Notes: generated from the letters alone by a model not told the origin. DNA of 64,000 nucleotides from an uncultured Clostridia bacterium (GCA_947630325.1 CANRHB010000001.1:324101-388100); one strand, 5' to 3'; shown: positions 36,260-45,329, counted from the first letter of the stretch. Program-made: numbers and translations.

Positions 36260-39200
36260 TCAATCGTTTTCGACGCTATTTTTACTGTCCTTCGCGTTAT
36301 CCTTACTGTCCTTTGTGTTATCTTTACTGTCCTTTGCGTTATCCTTACTGTCCTTTGCGTTATCCTTACTGTCCTTTGTGTTACCCTTGCTACCCTTTGC
36401 GTTATCCTTACTGTCCTTTGCCTCTCCTTTCACTCTTTTGAGCGCCTCTTTCGTGTTCAAGAACCCGTCGGTATCCTTATCATTCAGAGAGAACTTCTTG
36501 CGCAAGACCTCGGGGTCATCGGCATTGGGATGCAACACAAAGGTATTGCGGCTCTCGCACCAGCTGACAATCTGCAGGAACAGTTTTTCGCTTTCAGCGG
36601 GGCCGCCCGCACTGCGCACAGTGTCGCAATCCGCAAGAGAAGCGAACACGTTGTCGAGTTGTTGCTCGTAGATCCTGTCGAACATGTCGCGCGCAGTTGC
36701 AGGATCGGAAGGGATCCTGTACTTGATGAGATCCAGGAATACTTCGTACATGGTAAGAAGAATGCGGTCGGCATAATCGCAGTCCCTCGTTGCCTCTTCG
36801 TTTGTTTTCAGCATGTAGGCAAACTCCAAAAGTCTCCTGTTGATTTTTTTGTCGTCCCTAAAGAGCTTTTCGTGGAAATATTTCATGAATGGCTGGGACG
36901 TCAGTTGTCCTTCAAACGTCGCCACCTGCGCCGTGGTCGAAATGGGAGGAAGTTCTTTCTTTTGCGCTTCGATACCGAGATCGAAATTCGTGCTCCACGA
37001 ATCTACGATATCATCTTGCTTGCGTAGCCAATTGACAAGCTGAACAACATTTTCCATTGTAATGGGATTACCGTCGTCTCCTCTGATGACGCGGTGTAGC
37101 CCGTTATGTTCATAACGGAAACCTTTTCTGCTGTGCGTCTTTTCATCTTCGAAGGCGATCTTTCCTTCGGCAAGACCGTAAACGAGCGCTTTGACCATCT
37201 TTACATCTTCGAGCTCTTCCTTTTTCGCGTTCATATAGGGCAGATAGCCTCTCTGGAACAGATTGTTTCCGATGTGAGGGTTCCACATATCTGTGTCGTA
37301 CTTCTTGAAGTTGCGGATCGCCTGAACGTAATTGCGGTAGTAAAGATTGTCGTTCTCGCTACTGAGCTCGTCGAACTTGGGGATGCGAAGGGGCGTGATA
37401 TCCATGATCTCGCCCGTGCAATAGAGCACGGAATCGGGCATATCTTTGACGATCGCCACTCTCGCGGAATCGTAACCCGAATACTTGCAAATAAAGGAGG
37501 TCGCGCACGCCGCGATGAGCTTGTCCTCGTTGGACTGTCCCTGCGGGAGCATGATGTTGAACTCGTCCGCGTGCTTCTTGATGTATTTGCCCGTCTCTTT
37601 GGACATCATATATACGATCACCTGCGAAGGCACAACGAGATCGCCGCGATCCGAAGTGCAATCCACTTTGAGCGGAGGTGTCGCAAGGCTTTGCACCTTG
37701 GAGAAGTAATCCGCGAATACTGTGCCAAGATCCTTTCCGGAACCTTCGCAGGAGGCTACCATTGCTTCGACAATGTTGTAACTTGCGATTTCTTTGAACG
37801 CGTCGCTCTTTCTGATGAATTTTCTGTACGCTTCCACCATGCTGGAAAACAGAGAACGATAATCGGCAATATCCTTGTCGTCCATCTCCATATCGCTCAT
37901 ACTTGCGACCGCGGCGGAATAAATATTGGCAAACACACTCTTGCCAACGAGATCGTCCGTTGTTTTGAGATCGTTTTCATTTTCGGGCCCAACATTCTTG
38001 AATACCTTTTCGAGAATTCTTTCTTTGTCTTTTTCGCTCGAATAGATGTTAAGAACACTGTCGATCAGACCGCAGTCTTTTCGCAAAACGATCTTTTCGG
38101 CCTCTGCAAGATCTTCCTTCTCCTTTTCGAAACGGCTGAAAAATGTCTTGTATTTTTCAATGAGCAGATCCACGGCCTTAACGACCCTGCCGAATACGAT
38201 CCTTTTGAGCTGATTCACTGCCGAATTCTGAAGTTTGGCTGCAACAAATTTTGCGTCTGCTTGGATAAATGCGGCATCCGCCTTGATATTGGTGCGCTTC
38301 CTACTGTCTTGGTAATCTTGCCCTTCATCGTATACCAAGTTGTAAAATCTGTTTTGCACGTATTCTTGCTGGCTGGAGGTGTCGCTCTTGTCGCCCTTAT
38401 CTCCCGTGGCATAAACGCTTTTCGAGGCTTTATAAGGTACTTTCTCAATTTTGGTGGGATCGATCATGAAACGGACCTCAGGCGGGTTCCCGATGACCCC
38501 TCTCCGTTTTAATTCTGTCCATTCCCCTTCGGCTTCACTCTCGTCCTTGGCTTTGCCAAGCAAATCTCTCAGTCTGCAAAGCTGGACCATTGCGGAAACG
38601 GGATGGATGAACTTGCCGTCCTTTTTGAGGATCCCGTCAATCAGGGAAAGTTTGTTGTTTGCATACACGTTCTTGTCCTTATCGAACGTGATCACGGCCT
38701 CAGCAATGCTCTTTGCGGTTCTGTTGATGGTATCTACATAAATTCCATAATACTCTTGGAACCCCTGGATGAGATCCGCGCAACTGGTTATGAGATCTTC
38801 TTTTGTTTTTGCCTCGCTGAAACTGTCCTCGCCGAGGGTGTAAACTTCTTTGGGAATGGGTACTATGCGCGCTTCAATATCTTCGGAAAGTGCATCGAAA
38901 TAACTTTCGGCTGTCGTTCCGTCCGGCTTGCCTTCTTCATTATAAGCACAAGTTCCTCTCTCCACGAGTTCGCTCACGATGCCGTTCCCGATCTCTTTGT
39001 CGTTTTGCAGTGCCGTAAGGATCATCCCGGCATACTCGCCTTCCTTGGCAATATACTTGCGGCCGACATCCTGCATTTCCTGTTGCTTTTCCTGCATTTT
39101 CTTTTCTACTTCTCTGTGCAAGATCAGCCACTCGCCCTCACATGCTTGCAATGCTTTGTGATGCGCAAGATAGTCGAGCACGGTTTCCACGGGGAAATTC

Positions 39201-40180
39201 ATCTGGGAAGTGGAAACGCTCGCATAGATGGCATTGCTGCCGTTGTTCTGCGAACGAAGAATTTCGTGGTTGGAGGCCTCGCTGTCGAACTCCACGCCGA
39301 TATCCGTGCAGATGAGGGTGTAGAGAGAGTTCGCAAGCACGATGTCGTGCGCCGCGATGGACTTCACGCCGGGGATCCTGTCGAGGACAAAGATCTGGGT
39401 GAAGGGCGCCGCCTCGGGCGTCCAGAACTGTCTGTCGTCCGCATCGAACAAAACGCCGACGTTGGGCTCGTTGGGATCGCCGATACGGAATTTGACGGGC
39501 GCCGATTTGAGCGCCGCGCGGTTGCCCTCGTTGAAGTTTCTCGCAACGAGATAGATCGCGTTCAATTCTCTCAAGATCGCGTATGCGTTGGCATAGATCT
39601 TGATGCGGTTATCCTCCGTTTGGGCGGAGGCATAGATGTCGGGAAGGGCGACCATTGCGTTGACAATGGGGTTCTTTCCAAGCTGTTTACGCAGATATCT
39701 TCTTGCGTAAAGCGCGATAGGAATAAACGACCCGGATCCTGTGCCCCCGGCAATGGAGGCGATCACATAGACCTCGCAGGTGGCGCTCGGATCCTTGGAC
39801 ATATCCTCGAGCGCACCGATGAACGCCGACCGCGCCTGCGGCTTGTTCATGAGGTTGAGGAACGCAAGATAAGATTTTTTGCGCCACTGGGAAGCCCCTC
39901 TGGACATTTCCTGCGCCCGAACCGCTTTGTCGTCGCAGGGGAACCATTCACGGATATACTCCCTGCCAACTCTGTCGCAAATCGTTCCCACGCTTGCGAG
40001 ATCTGCCATACTGACGGGCACGGCGTCTTTGATCTTTTCCACGCTTCCCACGTCGGTATCAAAGACGATCGCAGTGACCTGATTGTTCGTAAGATTGCCC
40101 ATTTCTTTAATCTTACTGTACAAAATGTCGACTGCATTGCTACCTGTTCCGCCTACACCGATCAAAAGAATGTTTTTCAT
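36260..40180 (-). CDS. Tubulin/FtsZ-like GTPase A (Tubulin_2-type family)
   Basis: 1306 residues. The GTPase domain shows MKNILLIGVGGTGSNAVDIL, FDTD at 40-43 and a full tubulin signature IAGGTGSGSFIPIAL at 143-157. WFPCDDK, EMSRGASQWR, and YANAYAILRELNAIYLV are shared with the downstream paralog, as are FIHPVSAMVQL and DMWNPHIGNN far into the C-terminal part, so the two proteins are homologous along their length. A Lys/Asp-rich tail of ~55 residues ends the protein, made of seven-residue D-S-K-D-N-A-K units. AGAGGAG precedes ATG 40180. It follows the vWA gene by 93 bp. As in BtubA/BtubB, two tandem tubulins may co-assemble; this is inference from the pairing only. Confidence 0.88.
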   Translation of the reverse strand: MKNILLIGVGGTGSNAVDILYSKIKEMGNLTNNQVTAIVFDTDVGSVEKIKDAVPVSMADLASVGTICDRVGREYIREWFPCDDKAVRAQEMSRGASQWRKKSYLAFLNLMNKPQARSAFIGALEDMSKDPSATCEVYVIASIAGGTGSGSFIPIALYARRYLRKQLGKNPIVNAMVALPDIYASAQTEDNRIKIYANAYAILRELNAIYLVARNFNEGNRAALKSAPVKFRIGDPNEPNVGVLFDADDRQFWTPEAAPFTQIFVLDRIPGVKSIAAHDIVLANSLYTLICTDIGVEFDSEASNHEILRSQNNGSNAIYASVSTSQMNFPVETVLDYLAHHKALQACEGEWLILHREVEKKMQEKQQEMQDVGRKYIAKEGEYAGMILTALQNDKEIGNGIVSELVERGTCAYNEEGKPDGTTAESYFDALSEDIEARIVPIPKEVYTLGEDSFSEAKTKEDLITSCADLIQGFQEYYGIYVDTINRTAKSIAEAVITFDKDKNVYANNKLSLIDGILKKDGKFIHPVSAMVQLCRLRDLLGKAKDESEAEGEWTELKRRGVIGNPPEVRFMIDPTKIEKVPYKASKSVYATGDKGDKSDTSSQQEYVQNRFYNLVYDEGQDYQDSRKRTNIKADAAFIQADAKFVAAKLQNSAVNQLKRIVFGRVVKAVDLLIEKYKTFFSRFEKEKEDLAEAEKIVLRKDCGLIDSVLNIYSSEKDKERILEKVFKNVGPENENDLKTTDDLVGKSVFANIYSAAVASMSDMEMDDKDIADYRSLFSSMVEAYRKFIRKSDAFKEIASYNIVEAMVASCEGSGKDLGTVFADYFSKVQSLATPPLKVDCTSDRGDLVVPSQVIVYMMSKETGKYIKKHADEFNIMLPQGQSNEDKLIAACATSFICKYSGYDSARVAIVKDMPDSVLYCTGEIMDITPLRIPKFDELSSENDNLYYRNYVQAIRNFKKYDTDMWNPHIGNNLFQRGYLPYMNAKKEELEDVKMVKALVYGLAEGKIAFEDEKTHSRKGFRYEHNGLHRVIRGDDGNPITMENVVQLVNWLRKQDDIVDSWSTNFDLGIEAQKKELPPISTTAQVATFEGQLTSQPFMKYFHEKLFRDDKKINRRLLEFAYMLKTNEEATRDCDYADRILLTMYEVFLDLIKYRIPSDPATARDMFDRIYEQQLDNVFASLADCDTVRSAGGPAESEKLFLQIVSWCESRNTFVLHPNADDPEVLRKKFSLNDKDTDGFLNTKEALKRVKGEAKDSKDNAKGSKGNTKDSKDNAKDSKDNAKDSKDNTKDSKDNAKDSKNSVEND
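36284..36425 (-). repeat. 21-bp tandem repeat encoding the tail of tubulin-like A
   Basis: About seven copies of a 21-base unit (plus strand TTATCCTTACTGTCCTTTGCG) with few changes. Each codes for seven residues, K-D-S-K-D-N-A, giving a flexible charged tail whose length could vary between strains without breaking the frame. Confidence 0.88.
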
Positions 40181-40273
40181 AAAATCTCCTCTTACGTTTT
40201 TTTATATTTATTCTCTTGGACGTCAAATTTTTGTGCCGGGAAACTGCTTCCCGAAACTGTCATTTCTTTACCT

Positions 40274-43200
40274 TCAATGCCGATTGATCGTAATAAAGTG
40301 ATAAATGATTTTCTTTTCGCCACGTGCACCAACGCTCTTTTGCGAGGGGGGAGCTACCGAACACCAAGAGGTGTCAACATTTACTGCGGTGTCTTTGCTG
40401 ACATCCCGCACAGAACCCATGGGCTGCAACAAGGATTCAAACTTCTGTTTGTCGATTTTGGGCTTTGGGGGGTTAGCGCCGTTCGCGTATCCGTCAATCA
40501 TTGCCCGTACTTGTTTTTGTGAATCGTGTTTTTCATTATATTTATAGTCGTACTCTAAAACTTTGCAATCACGTTTGAATACAAATTCCGGGTTCCTGTC
40601 TTTGCCGATCTGAACTTGCATCCCCAACACTTTTTTCGGCCGCTGGTTGGCGAGCTCCCTAAACGGGATAAAGCGCGACAGATGCCACAAAATGATATCT
40701 ATTTTATGTTTGTTGACAAAAGCGCATTTAAATCTTACTCTTGAGTTCAAATCTTCCCGCGAGGGCACCGTACAGCAGAGCATGGTGCCGCGCGGGAGGT
40801 GCTTTGCGACAAAGAACCCGATGATGAACAGGATCACGTGCAAAAGGAACAAAATCGTAATCAGCAGGGTCGCTAACCGCAAAACCCTCTCCCCCGCGCT
40901 CAGCGTTTGAATGGAGATCGTCCCCCCGGCAGAGACACCGTTGTAAGTAAGCGTAATCTCCTTCTCGTTTGCAAAGATGAAGGAAGAAAACCAAAAATCG
41001 AACGGTTGTCCGACGCTTCTCCCCACTCTGCAAGCGACGGTGGCGAGACCGTCCTGTTCTTCAACGGACACGTCCACTTTGCAGGGCAAAAGTGTGATCC
41101 AGCCGAACGGGTTGGTGTCGATGGAAATTTCTCCGCTCTCCATAGCGGCAGTGACCTCCTCGGTGGGGATCGGAATGTTGTCCTTATAAACCCGGAACAG
41201 GACCGCGGCTTGCGTATGCTCGATATCATGTATATCCAGCTCTCTGCTACTGCCGTCCAACACTTCCACCCGATAGGAGGAGCCCAAGATCTCAAATGTA
41301 TAGGAGGCGCTCCCGTATACGCCGTTGAGCACGTTCGCCTCGAGTGTCAGCGTTTTGGTCCCAACCGAAAAGTCAGGCAAACTGTCTTTGGAGATCAAAA
41401 ATACGAGATTCCCGTTTTCGACAGAACATTTATCGGTAAGATCCGCATTACCGAGCATAAGTTTATAACTGAGGATGGTGTTAGCGAAAGAAGTCGGGAC
41501 CCCATCCATTGTCACGGAAAACTCCACTTTACTGCTGTTCGAGCTGAGGAGGTATTCGGTCGTACTGAATTTCTCCTCCGTCAAACAGGAAACTGTGAGC
41601 GCCGCAGGGACAACGGCGACCGTCTGCTTATTGCTCCGCGTAAGCCGCGTTGTGTTGTCGGTTACCTTTGCCGTAAAAACAAATTCACCGTACCCTCCGG
41701 AAGCCGCAGAATAGGAAACATGTATGGTACCGTCCGCATCGATTTCACCGATAGGGATAGACTGCACTGTGCCGTCGGGACAGGTGACCTGCGCCTCCAC
41801 CGTATAAGCGGAAAGCCCTGCGCGGTCCACGCGGCGATCCTCGGCATACACCCGATAGACGCCCGTTACTTCCTTGCTTGCGTTATCCAACGACAGCTCT
41901 CCCTCCAAACGGTAGGAGGTGGGATTTTCCTCAATATAACATACAATGCTCGAATACATCGTATAAGTGCCGTTCAAAAGAGTGATCGTCACGGAAATGG
42001 CATTGCTCCCCTTTTCGAGGGGAATAGACTCCCCTACCGCATAGCCTTTTCCGCAATATGTCACTTTTTCGGTAGGCGTTCCGAAAATTTCTTCGAGATC
42101 GATCTCTTCATCCGTGGCGGAATTATATACCTTATATTGCACGCGCACCGCCTCGCCGGGGCGCATTTCGCTGTTGATCTGTTGGACGTCCGTCTTTTCC
42201 CAACCGCTATCACCCTGGCGTTCGAGATAGGCGTCAATGTATATGGCAGGTTCCACCAAAACGGAAATATTCGTTCCGACTTCTTCGTCGAACGTAAATT
42301 TGACCTGGCCCTCCGACAGATAGGTTTTTTCGCCGACAACGGCGATATAGCCGTCTTTGATGAGTTGCACGATCGTGCCGAAGGAATTCATGGAGCCTTT
42401 CAACACGCTTTTTTGTATGATGGGAACGCTTTGCCCCCCGCGCTCTACCTTAACGAGTTTCGCGTCGCAGTCCTGCACGATCACCGCGATGTTATTTACG
42501 GCAAACTTAAACCGGTCGAGATCGACGACGATCTCTTTTCCGGAAACCGAATAAAGGTCATTCCCTACGCCGTATCTGCCTGAGATCTTGTTTGCCACAT
42601 CCCGCATGGAGCTGGCGAGTTGTGTGGCTTCCTTAACACAGTAGGCCGAAAAAGGGTAATTTTTATTGAGAGACAAATCTGCCCCGGTCAAATCTACCGT
42701 ATCGTTACCGTTGCCGAAAGACAGATAAATGGTATTCAACCCTACATATTGCTTAATATTTTCTTCGATGATGCCTGCGGTACTATTCTGTGCGCCTTGG
42801 AACTCTCCATCTGTAAGCATGACGAGCCAATATTCGACGTTCCGCGTTTCATCGTAGGAAGAACCGGCAGAGAGTAGCCCCCTGTCCGTTAAAACAGACA
42901 AAGCTCTCCCGACAGATTCGGCCGGTGTGCCCCCACTCCCATTCAAATCGGCGTTATCAACAATTTTCTTTTGGATTTCGGAGAATCTGTCCTCAACCGT
43001 AAGATCGACTTTGAAATAGGCAGTTTTGTTAACATTCATGGGCGTGATGTACAACTCATCTTCGGAGCCCAAAAGTGCAACAAGCAGTTCAAGGGAATAT
43101 TTTGCAAGCTCCGTTTTATTCACGCTGTTCATTGAAGCCGAATTATCAAATAACACGGAGACGATCTTTTTTTTGTAACTGATCTCATCTGCGCGGGCAG

Positions 43201-43294
43201 AACGGCGCCCCACCGCTGAAAATCCGAAAATCAGCGAAAGGATCAAAATCACAATCAACGCTATATACATTACGGCAGAACGTTTTTTTGTCAC
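40274..43294 (-). CDS. Membrane-anchored von Willebrand factor A domain protein
   Basis: 1006 residues. An N-terminal hydrophobic segment (about 9-30) is a signal anchor. The vWA domain (about 43-240) has a complete metal-ion-dependent adhesion site: VLFDNSASM (D50, S52, S54), Thr123 in GSGGTPAES and D162 in MLTDGEFQG. Residues ~240-800 are beta-rich and look like several Ig-like domains, predicted outside the cell. A TM helix (about 805-832) leads to a 173-residue basic cytoplasmic tail with CxxxV and aromatic motifs. Start is GTG 43294; GGAGG lies 7 bases upstream and an overlapping ATG is out of frame. First gene of the operon, so an outward sensor or adhesin whose tail meets the tubulin-like proteins is plausible. 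Confidence 0.86.
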   Translation of the reverse strand: MTKKRSAVMYIALIVILILSLIFGFSAVGRRSARADEISYKKKIVSVLFDNSASMNSVNKTELAKYSLELLVALLGSEDELYITPMNVNKTAYFKVDLTVEDRFSEIQKKIVDNADLNGSGGTPAESVGRALSVLTDRGLLSAGSSYDETRNVEYWLVMLTDGEFQGAQNSTAGIIEENIKQYVGLNTIYLSFGNGNDTVDLTGADLSLNKNYPFSAYCVKEATQLASSMRDVANKISGRYGVGNDLYSVSGKEIVVDLDRFKFAVNNIAVIVQDCDAKLVKVERGGQSVPIIQKSVLKGSMNSFGTIVQLIKDGYIAVVGEKTYLSEGQVKFTFDEEVGTNISVLVEPAIYIDAYLERQGDSGWEKTDVQQINSEMRPGEAVRVQYKVYNSATDEEIDLEEIFGTPTEKVTYCGKGYAVGESIPLEKGSNAISVTITLLNGTYTMYSSIVCYIEENPTSYRLEGELSLDNASKEVTGVYRVYAEDRRVDRAGLSAYTVEAQVTCPDGTVQSIPIGEIDADGTIHVSYSAASGGYGEFVFTAKVTDNTTRLTRSNKQTVAVVPAALTVSCLTEEKFSTTEYLLSSNSSKVEFSVTMDGVPTSFANTILSYKLMLGNADLTDKCSVENGNLVFLISKDSLPDFSVGTKTLTLEANVLNGVYGSASYTFEILGSSYRVEVLDGSSRELDIHDIEHTQAAVLFRVYKDNIPIPTEEVTAAMESGEISIDTNPFGWITLLPCKVDVSVEEQDGLATVACRVGRSVGQPFDFWFSSFIFANEKEITLTYNGVSAGGTISIQTLSAGERVLRLATLLITILFLLHVILFIIGFFVAKHLPRGTMLCCTVPSREDLNSRVRFKCAFVNKHKIDIILWHLSRFIPFRELANQRPKKVLGMQVQIGKDRNPEFVFKRDCKVLEYDYKYNEKHDSQKQVRAMIDGYANGANPPKPKIDKQKFESLLQPMGSVRDVSKDTAVNVDTSWCSVAPPSQKSVGARGEKKIIYHFITINRH

Positions 43295-43336
43295 GACATG
43301 CCTCCTCTCTTTGGTGCAAGATCAAATAAGTTTTTT

Positions 43337-43376
43337 AGTTTGTCGTGTATGCACGACAAACTGCCCCATGGGGCAG
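43337..43376 (-). promoter_or_regulatory. Two overlapping hairpins in the operon leader
   Basis: In the ~100-base leader, CTGCCCCATGGGGCAG (43361-43376) and an 11-bp stem AGTTTGTCGTG with loop (43337-43362) share two bases, so they partly exclude each other. No T run follows either. They may stabilise the message, control translation of the GTG start, or bind a regulator as DNA palindromes. Confidence 0.6.
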
Positions 43377-43396
43377 GAAAAATTTTATCAGCTTGC

Positions 43397-43426
43397 ATTC
43401 TATCACATTCTTCCGTGATTTGTCAA
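43397..43426 (-). promoter_or_regulatory. Promoter of the tubulin-like/vWA operon
   Basis: On the minus strand TTGACA (43421-43426), 18 bases, TAGAAT (43397-43402), about 100 bases before the vWA start. I see no other strong promoter in the operon, so this one may drive all eight genes. Confidence 0.75.
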
Positions 43427-43528
43427 GCAATCTATAACAAAATTTGTTTTCTTATGCAAATAATAGTAAAAAAAGAAATGTTTTTTGTGCAATTCGGGGC
43501 GAAAATTTGTTAGAACCCCTTTCCCACA

Positions 43529-43597
43529 TGTCCTTAAAAGAACAAAACGCTCTGTTATCATCATATCCTAAAAACAAAAAAGAGGTGACTGATGAAA
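43529..43597. repeat. 69-bp direct repeat, right island boundary
   Basis: Identical to 15192-15260. It contains the leader, GAGGTG ribosome site and first two codons (ATGAAA) of the glycosyltransferase and lies just outside the tubulin-like operon promoter. Confidence 0.9.
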
Positions 43598-44653
43598 ATT
43601 TCTCTCTGTATGATCGTGAAGGACGAGGAGGAGGTGCTTGCACGGTGCCTTTCAAGCGCCGCGCCCCTCTTTGACGAGATCGTCATCGCCGACACGGGCT
43701 CCTCCGACAAAACGGTGGAAATTGCGCATAAATATACAAAAAACGTGCATGAATTTGCATGGATAGACGACTTTGCGGCGGCGCGGAACTTTGCCTTTTC
43801 CAAAGCCGAGGGGGACTATTTGTGCTGGCTGGACGCGGACGACATTATCCCGACGGAGAGCGCCGCCCTCTTCCCCGTCCTCAGAAAGCGGCTCGAAGAG
43901 GAGGCTCCCGACATGGTGATGTGCCCCTATGACGTGGGCCTCGACCGCACGGGAAAGCCCGCCTTCACCTTTTTCCGCGAACGGTTCTTAAAAAGGGAGG
44001 CGGGCTTTGTGTGGCAGGGGCGCATCCACGAGTGTATCGTGCCGCGGGGGAAGATCGTCCGCGAGAATTTCCGCGTGGTCCACCTCGGCAGTCATAAAGT
44101 GCGGGGCGCGCGCAACTTGCACATCTTTCAAAAATGGACGAAGGAGGAACCCCTCGGCGAGCGCGAAAAGTGCTACTATGGCAAGGAACTCTTTTATAAC
44201 GGGCTCTACCTCGAGGCGATCGCGGTGCTTGAGGAGATGCTCGGCGGGAATGGGTGGTATGTCAACAAGATCGAGGCGTGCAAGACCCTCTCCGCCTGCT
44301 ACAAGGCGCGGGGGGACAGAGAGAACGCCTACCTCGCCCTTTTGCGCAGTTTCCGCTATGGCGAACCGCGGGCGGCGGTGTGCTGTATGCTCGGCAAACT
44401 CTTTGAGGAGGAGAAGAGGTGGCGGGAGGCCATCGTGTGGTTCGAGGGGGCGATCGTCTGCCGCGACCATGCGGAGGAGGGAGACTTCGAAGAGCCCGCC
44501 TGCCGCTCCCTTACCCCCTATTTGGAACTTGTGTGCTGTTTTTACGCCTTGGGAGACAGGGAGCGCGCAAAATTTTTCCATAAAAAAACGGAAGAGCTCG
44601 CGCCTTCGCACCCTTCCGTTGTGTACAACAAACAATTTTTCAGCGAAGCATAA
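43592..44653 (+). CDS. Family 2 glycosyltransferase with TPR-like tail
   Basis: 353 residues. Residues 1-~190 are a GT-A fold: MKISLCMIVKDEEEVLARCL, DEIVIADTGSSDKTVEIA, WLDADD (the metal-binding D-x-D at about 80) and WQGRIHECIVP with the catalytic-loop His. The rest is helical with TPR-like pairs (LFYNGLYLEAIAVLEEML, AYLALLRSF, REAIVWFEGAI). This layout is that of the SunS-like group of glycosyltransferases in Firmicutes, which glycosylate peptides or surface glycans; the acceptor here is unknown. ATG 43592 lies in the 69-bp repeat. Its 3' end overlaps the convergent HAD gene by 14 bases. Confidence 0.9.
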   Translation: MKISLCMIVKDEEEVLARCLSSAAPLFDEIVIADTGSSDKTVEIAHKYTKNVHEFAWIDDFAAARNFAFSKAEGDYLCWLDADDIIPTESAALFPVLRKRLEEEAPDMVMCPYDVGLDRTGKPAFTFFRERFLKREAGFVWQGRIHECIVPRGKIVRENFRVVHLGSHKVRGARNLHIFQKWTKEEPLGEREKCYYGKELFYNGLYLEAIAVLEEMLGGNGWYVNKIEACKTLSACYKARGDRENAYLALLRSFRYGEPRAAVCCMLGKLFEEEKRWREAIVWFEGAIVCRDHAEEGDFEEPACRSLTPYLELVCCFYALGDRERAKFFHKKTEELAPSHPSVVYNKQFFSEA

Positions 44654-45314
44654 AAGAGAGCGCCTCGCCGTAATTTCTTGCCGCCGCGCCTTTATAGTCC
44701 GCAGGCACCCCGCGCGGGGCGAAGAGGACAAAGTCCACCCCCATGACCTCGGCGCACCTTTTGTCCGAAGTAAGGCTGTCGCCGAGGTAGACGGCATTTT
44801 CGGGACAAAAATTTTCGATGCGGGAAAGAGCGCGGCTTGCATACTCCGCGGAGGGCTTGTCCGCGCCCAATTCTTCGGAGATGAACACCCCTTCAAGATA
44901 GGGCGCAAACCCCGCAAGGGCGATGTGGCGGTGCTGGATCTTTCTGCCGCCATTGGTGCAAATGTAAATACGTCCTGCGTTTTGCAGGGTTTTGAGGAAG
45001 GAATGCACCCCCTCATAGGGAAAGCAACATTCCGCCATGTTGGTAAAATAGGCGGCGGAGACGACGGCGGGATCGGCGGGGAGAGCAAACTCTTCGAAGA
45101 GGAGGGAAAAGCGCTTTACCTTCAAGACTTCCCGTTCGATTTCTCCCCTCTCGAGCGCCTTCCAGAGCCCGTCGTTGATGACATGATAGCGAGAAAGGAG
45201 GCGTTCGTCCTGCGCGATGCCGAAGGCGGCAAAGGTGGAAAAGAGCGCCGTCCGCTCGGCCTTTGGAAAGTCGAGCAAGGTATCGTCCATGTCAAGCAAA
45301 AAGATGGTTTTCAT
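44640..45314 (-). CDS. HAD-family phosphatase (YjjG-like 5'-nucleotidase)
   Basis: 224 residues from ATG 45314. Motif I is FLLDMDDTLLDF (nucleophile Asp and the D-x-D), motif II ICTNGG, motif III Lys in GADKPSAEYA and motif IV YLGDSLTSDK; the cap domain is helical (C1 type). The SLTSD ending and the T-N-G motif are those of the YjjG/YfnB group, which dephosphorylates pyrimidine 5'-nucleotides and odd nucleotides (house-cleaning). No ribosome site is visible upstream of the chosen start because the upstream DNA is repeat sequence; the frame is open further but only through repeats. Overlaps the glycosyltransferase 3' end tail-to-tail. Confidence 0.87.
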   Translation of the reverse strand: MKTIFLLDMDDTLLDFPKAERTALFSTFAAFGIAQDERLLSRYHVINDGLWKALERGEIEREVLKVKRFSLLFEEFALPADPAVVSAAYFTNMAECCFPYEGVHSFLKTLQNAGRIYICTNGGRKIQHRHIALAGFAPYLEGVFISEELGADKPSAEYASRALSRIENFCPENAVYLGDSLTSDKRCAEVMGVDFVLFAPRGVPADYKGAAARNYGEALSFMLR

Positions 45315-45329
45315 ATGGTTTGAATGTTT

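Noticed and set aside
32779-40180. Phage or plasmid TubZ/PhuZ partition system
   Set aside because: Proteins are two to three times too long, there is no TubR-like DNA-binding gene or centromere repeat, and the operon is dominated by membrane proteins.
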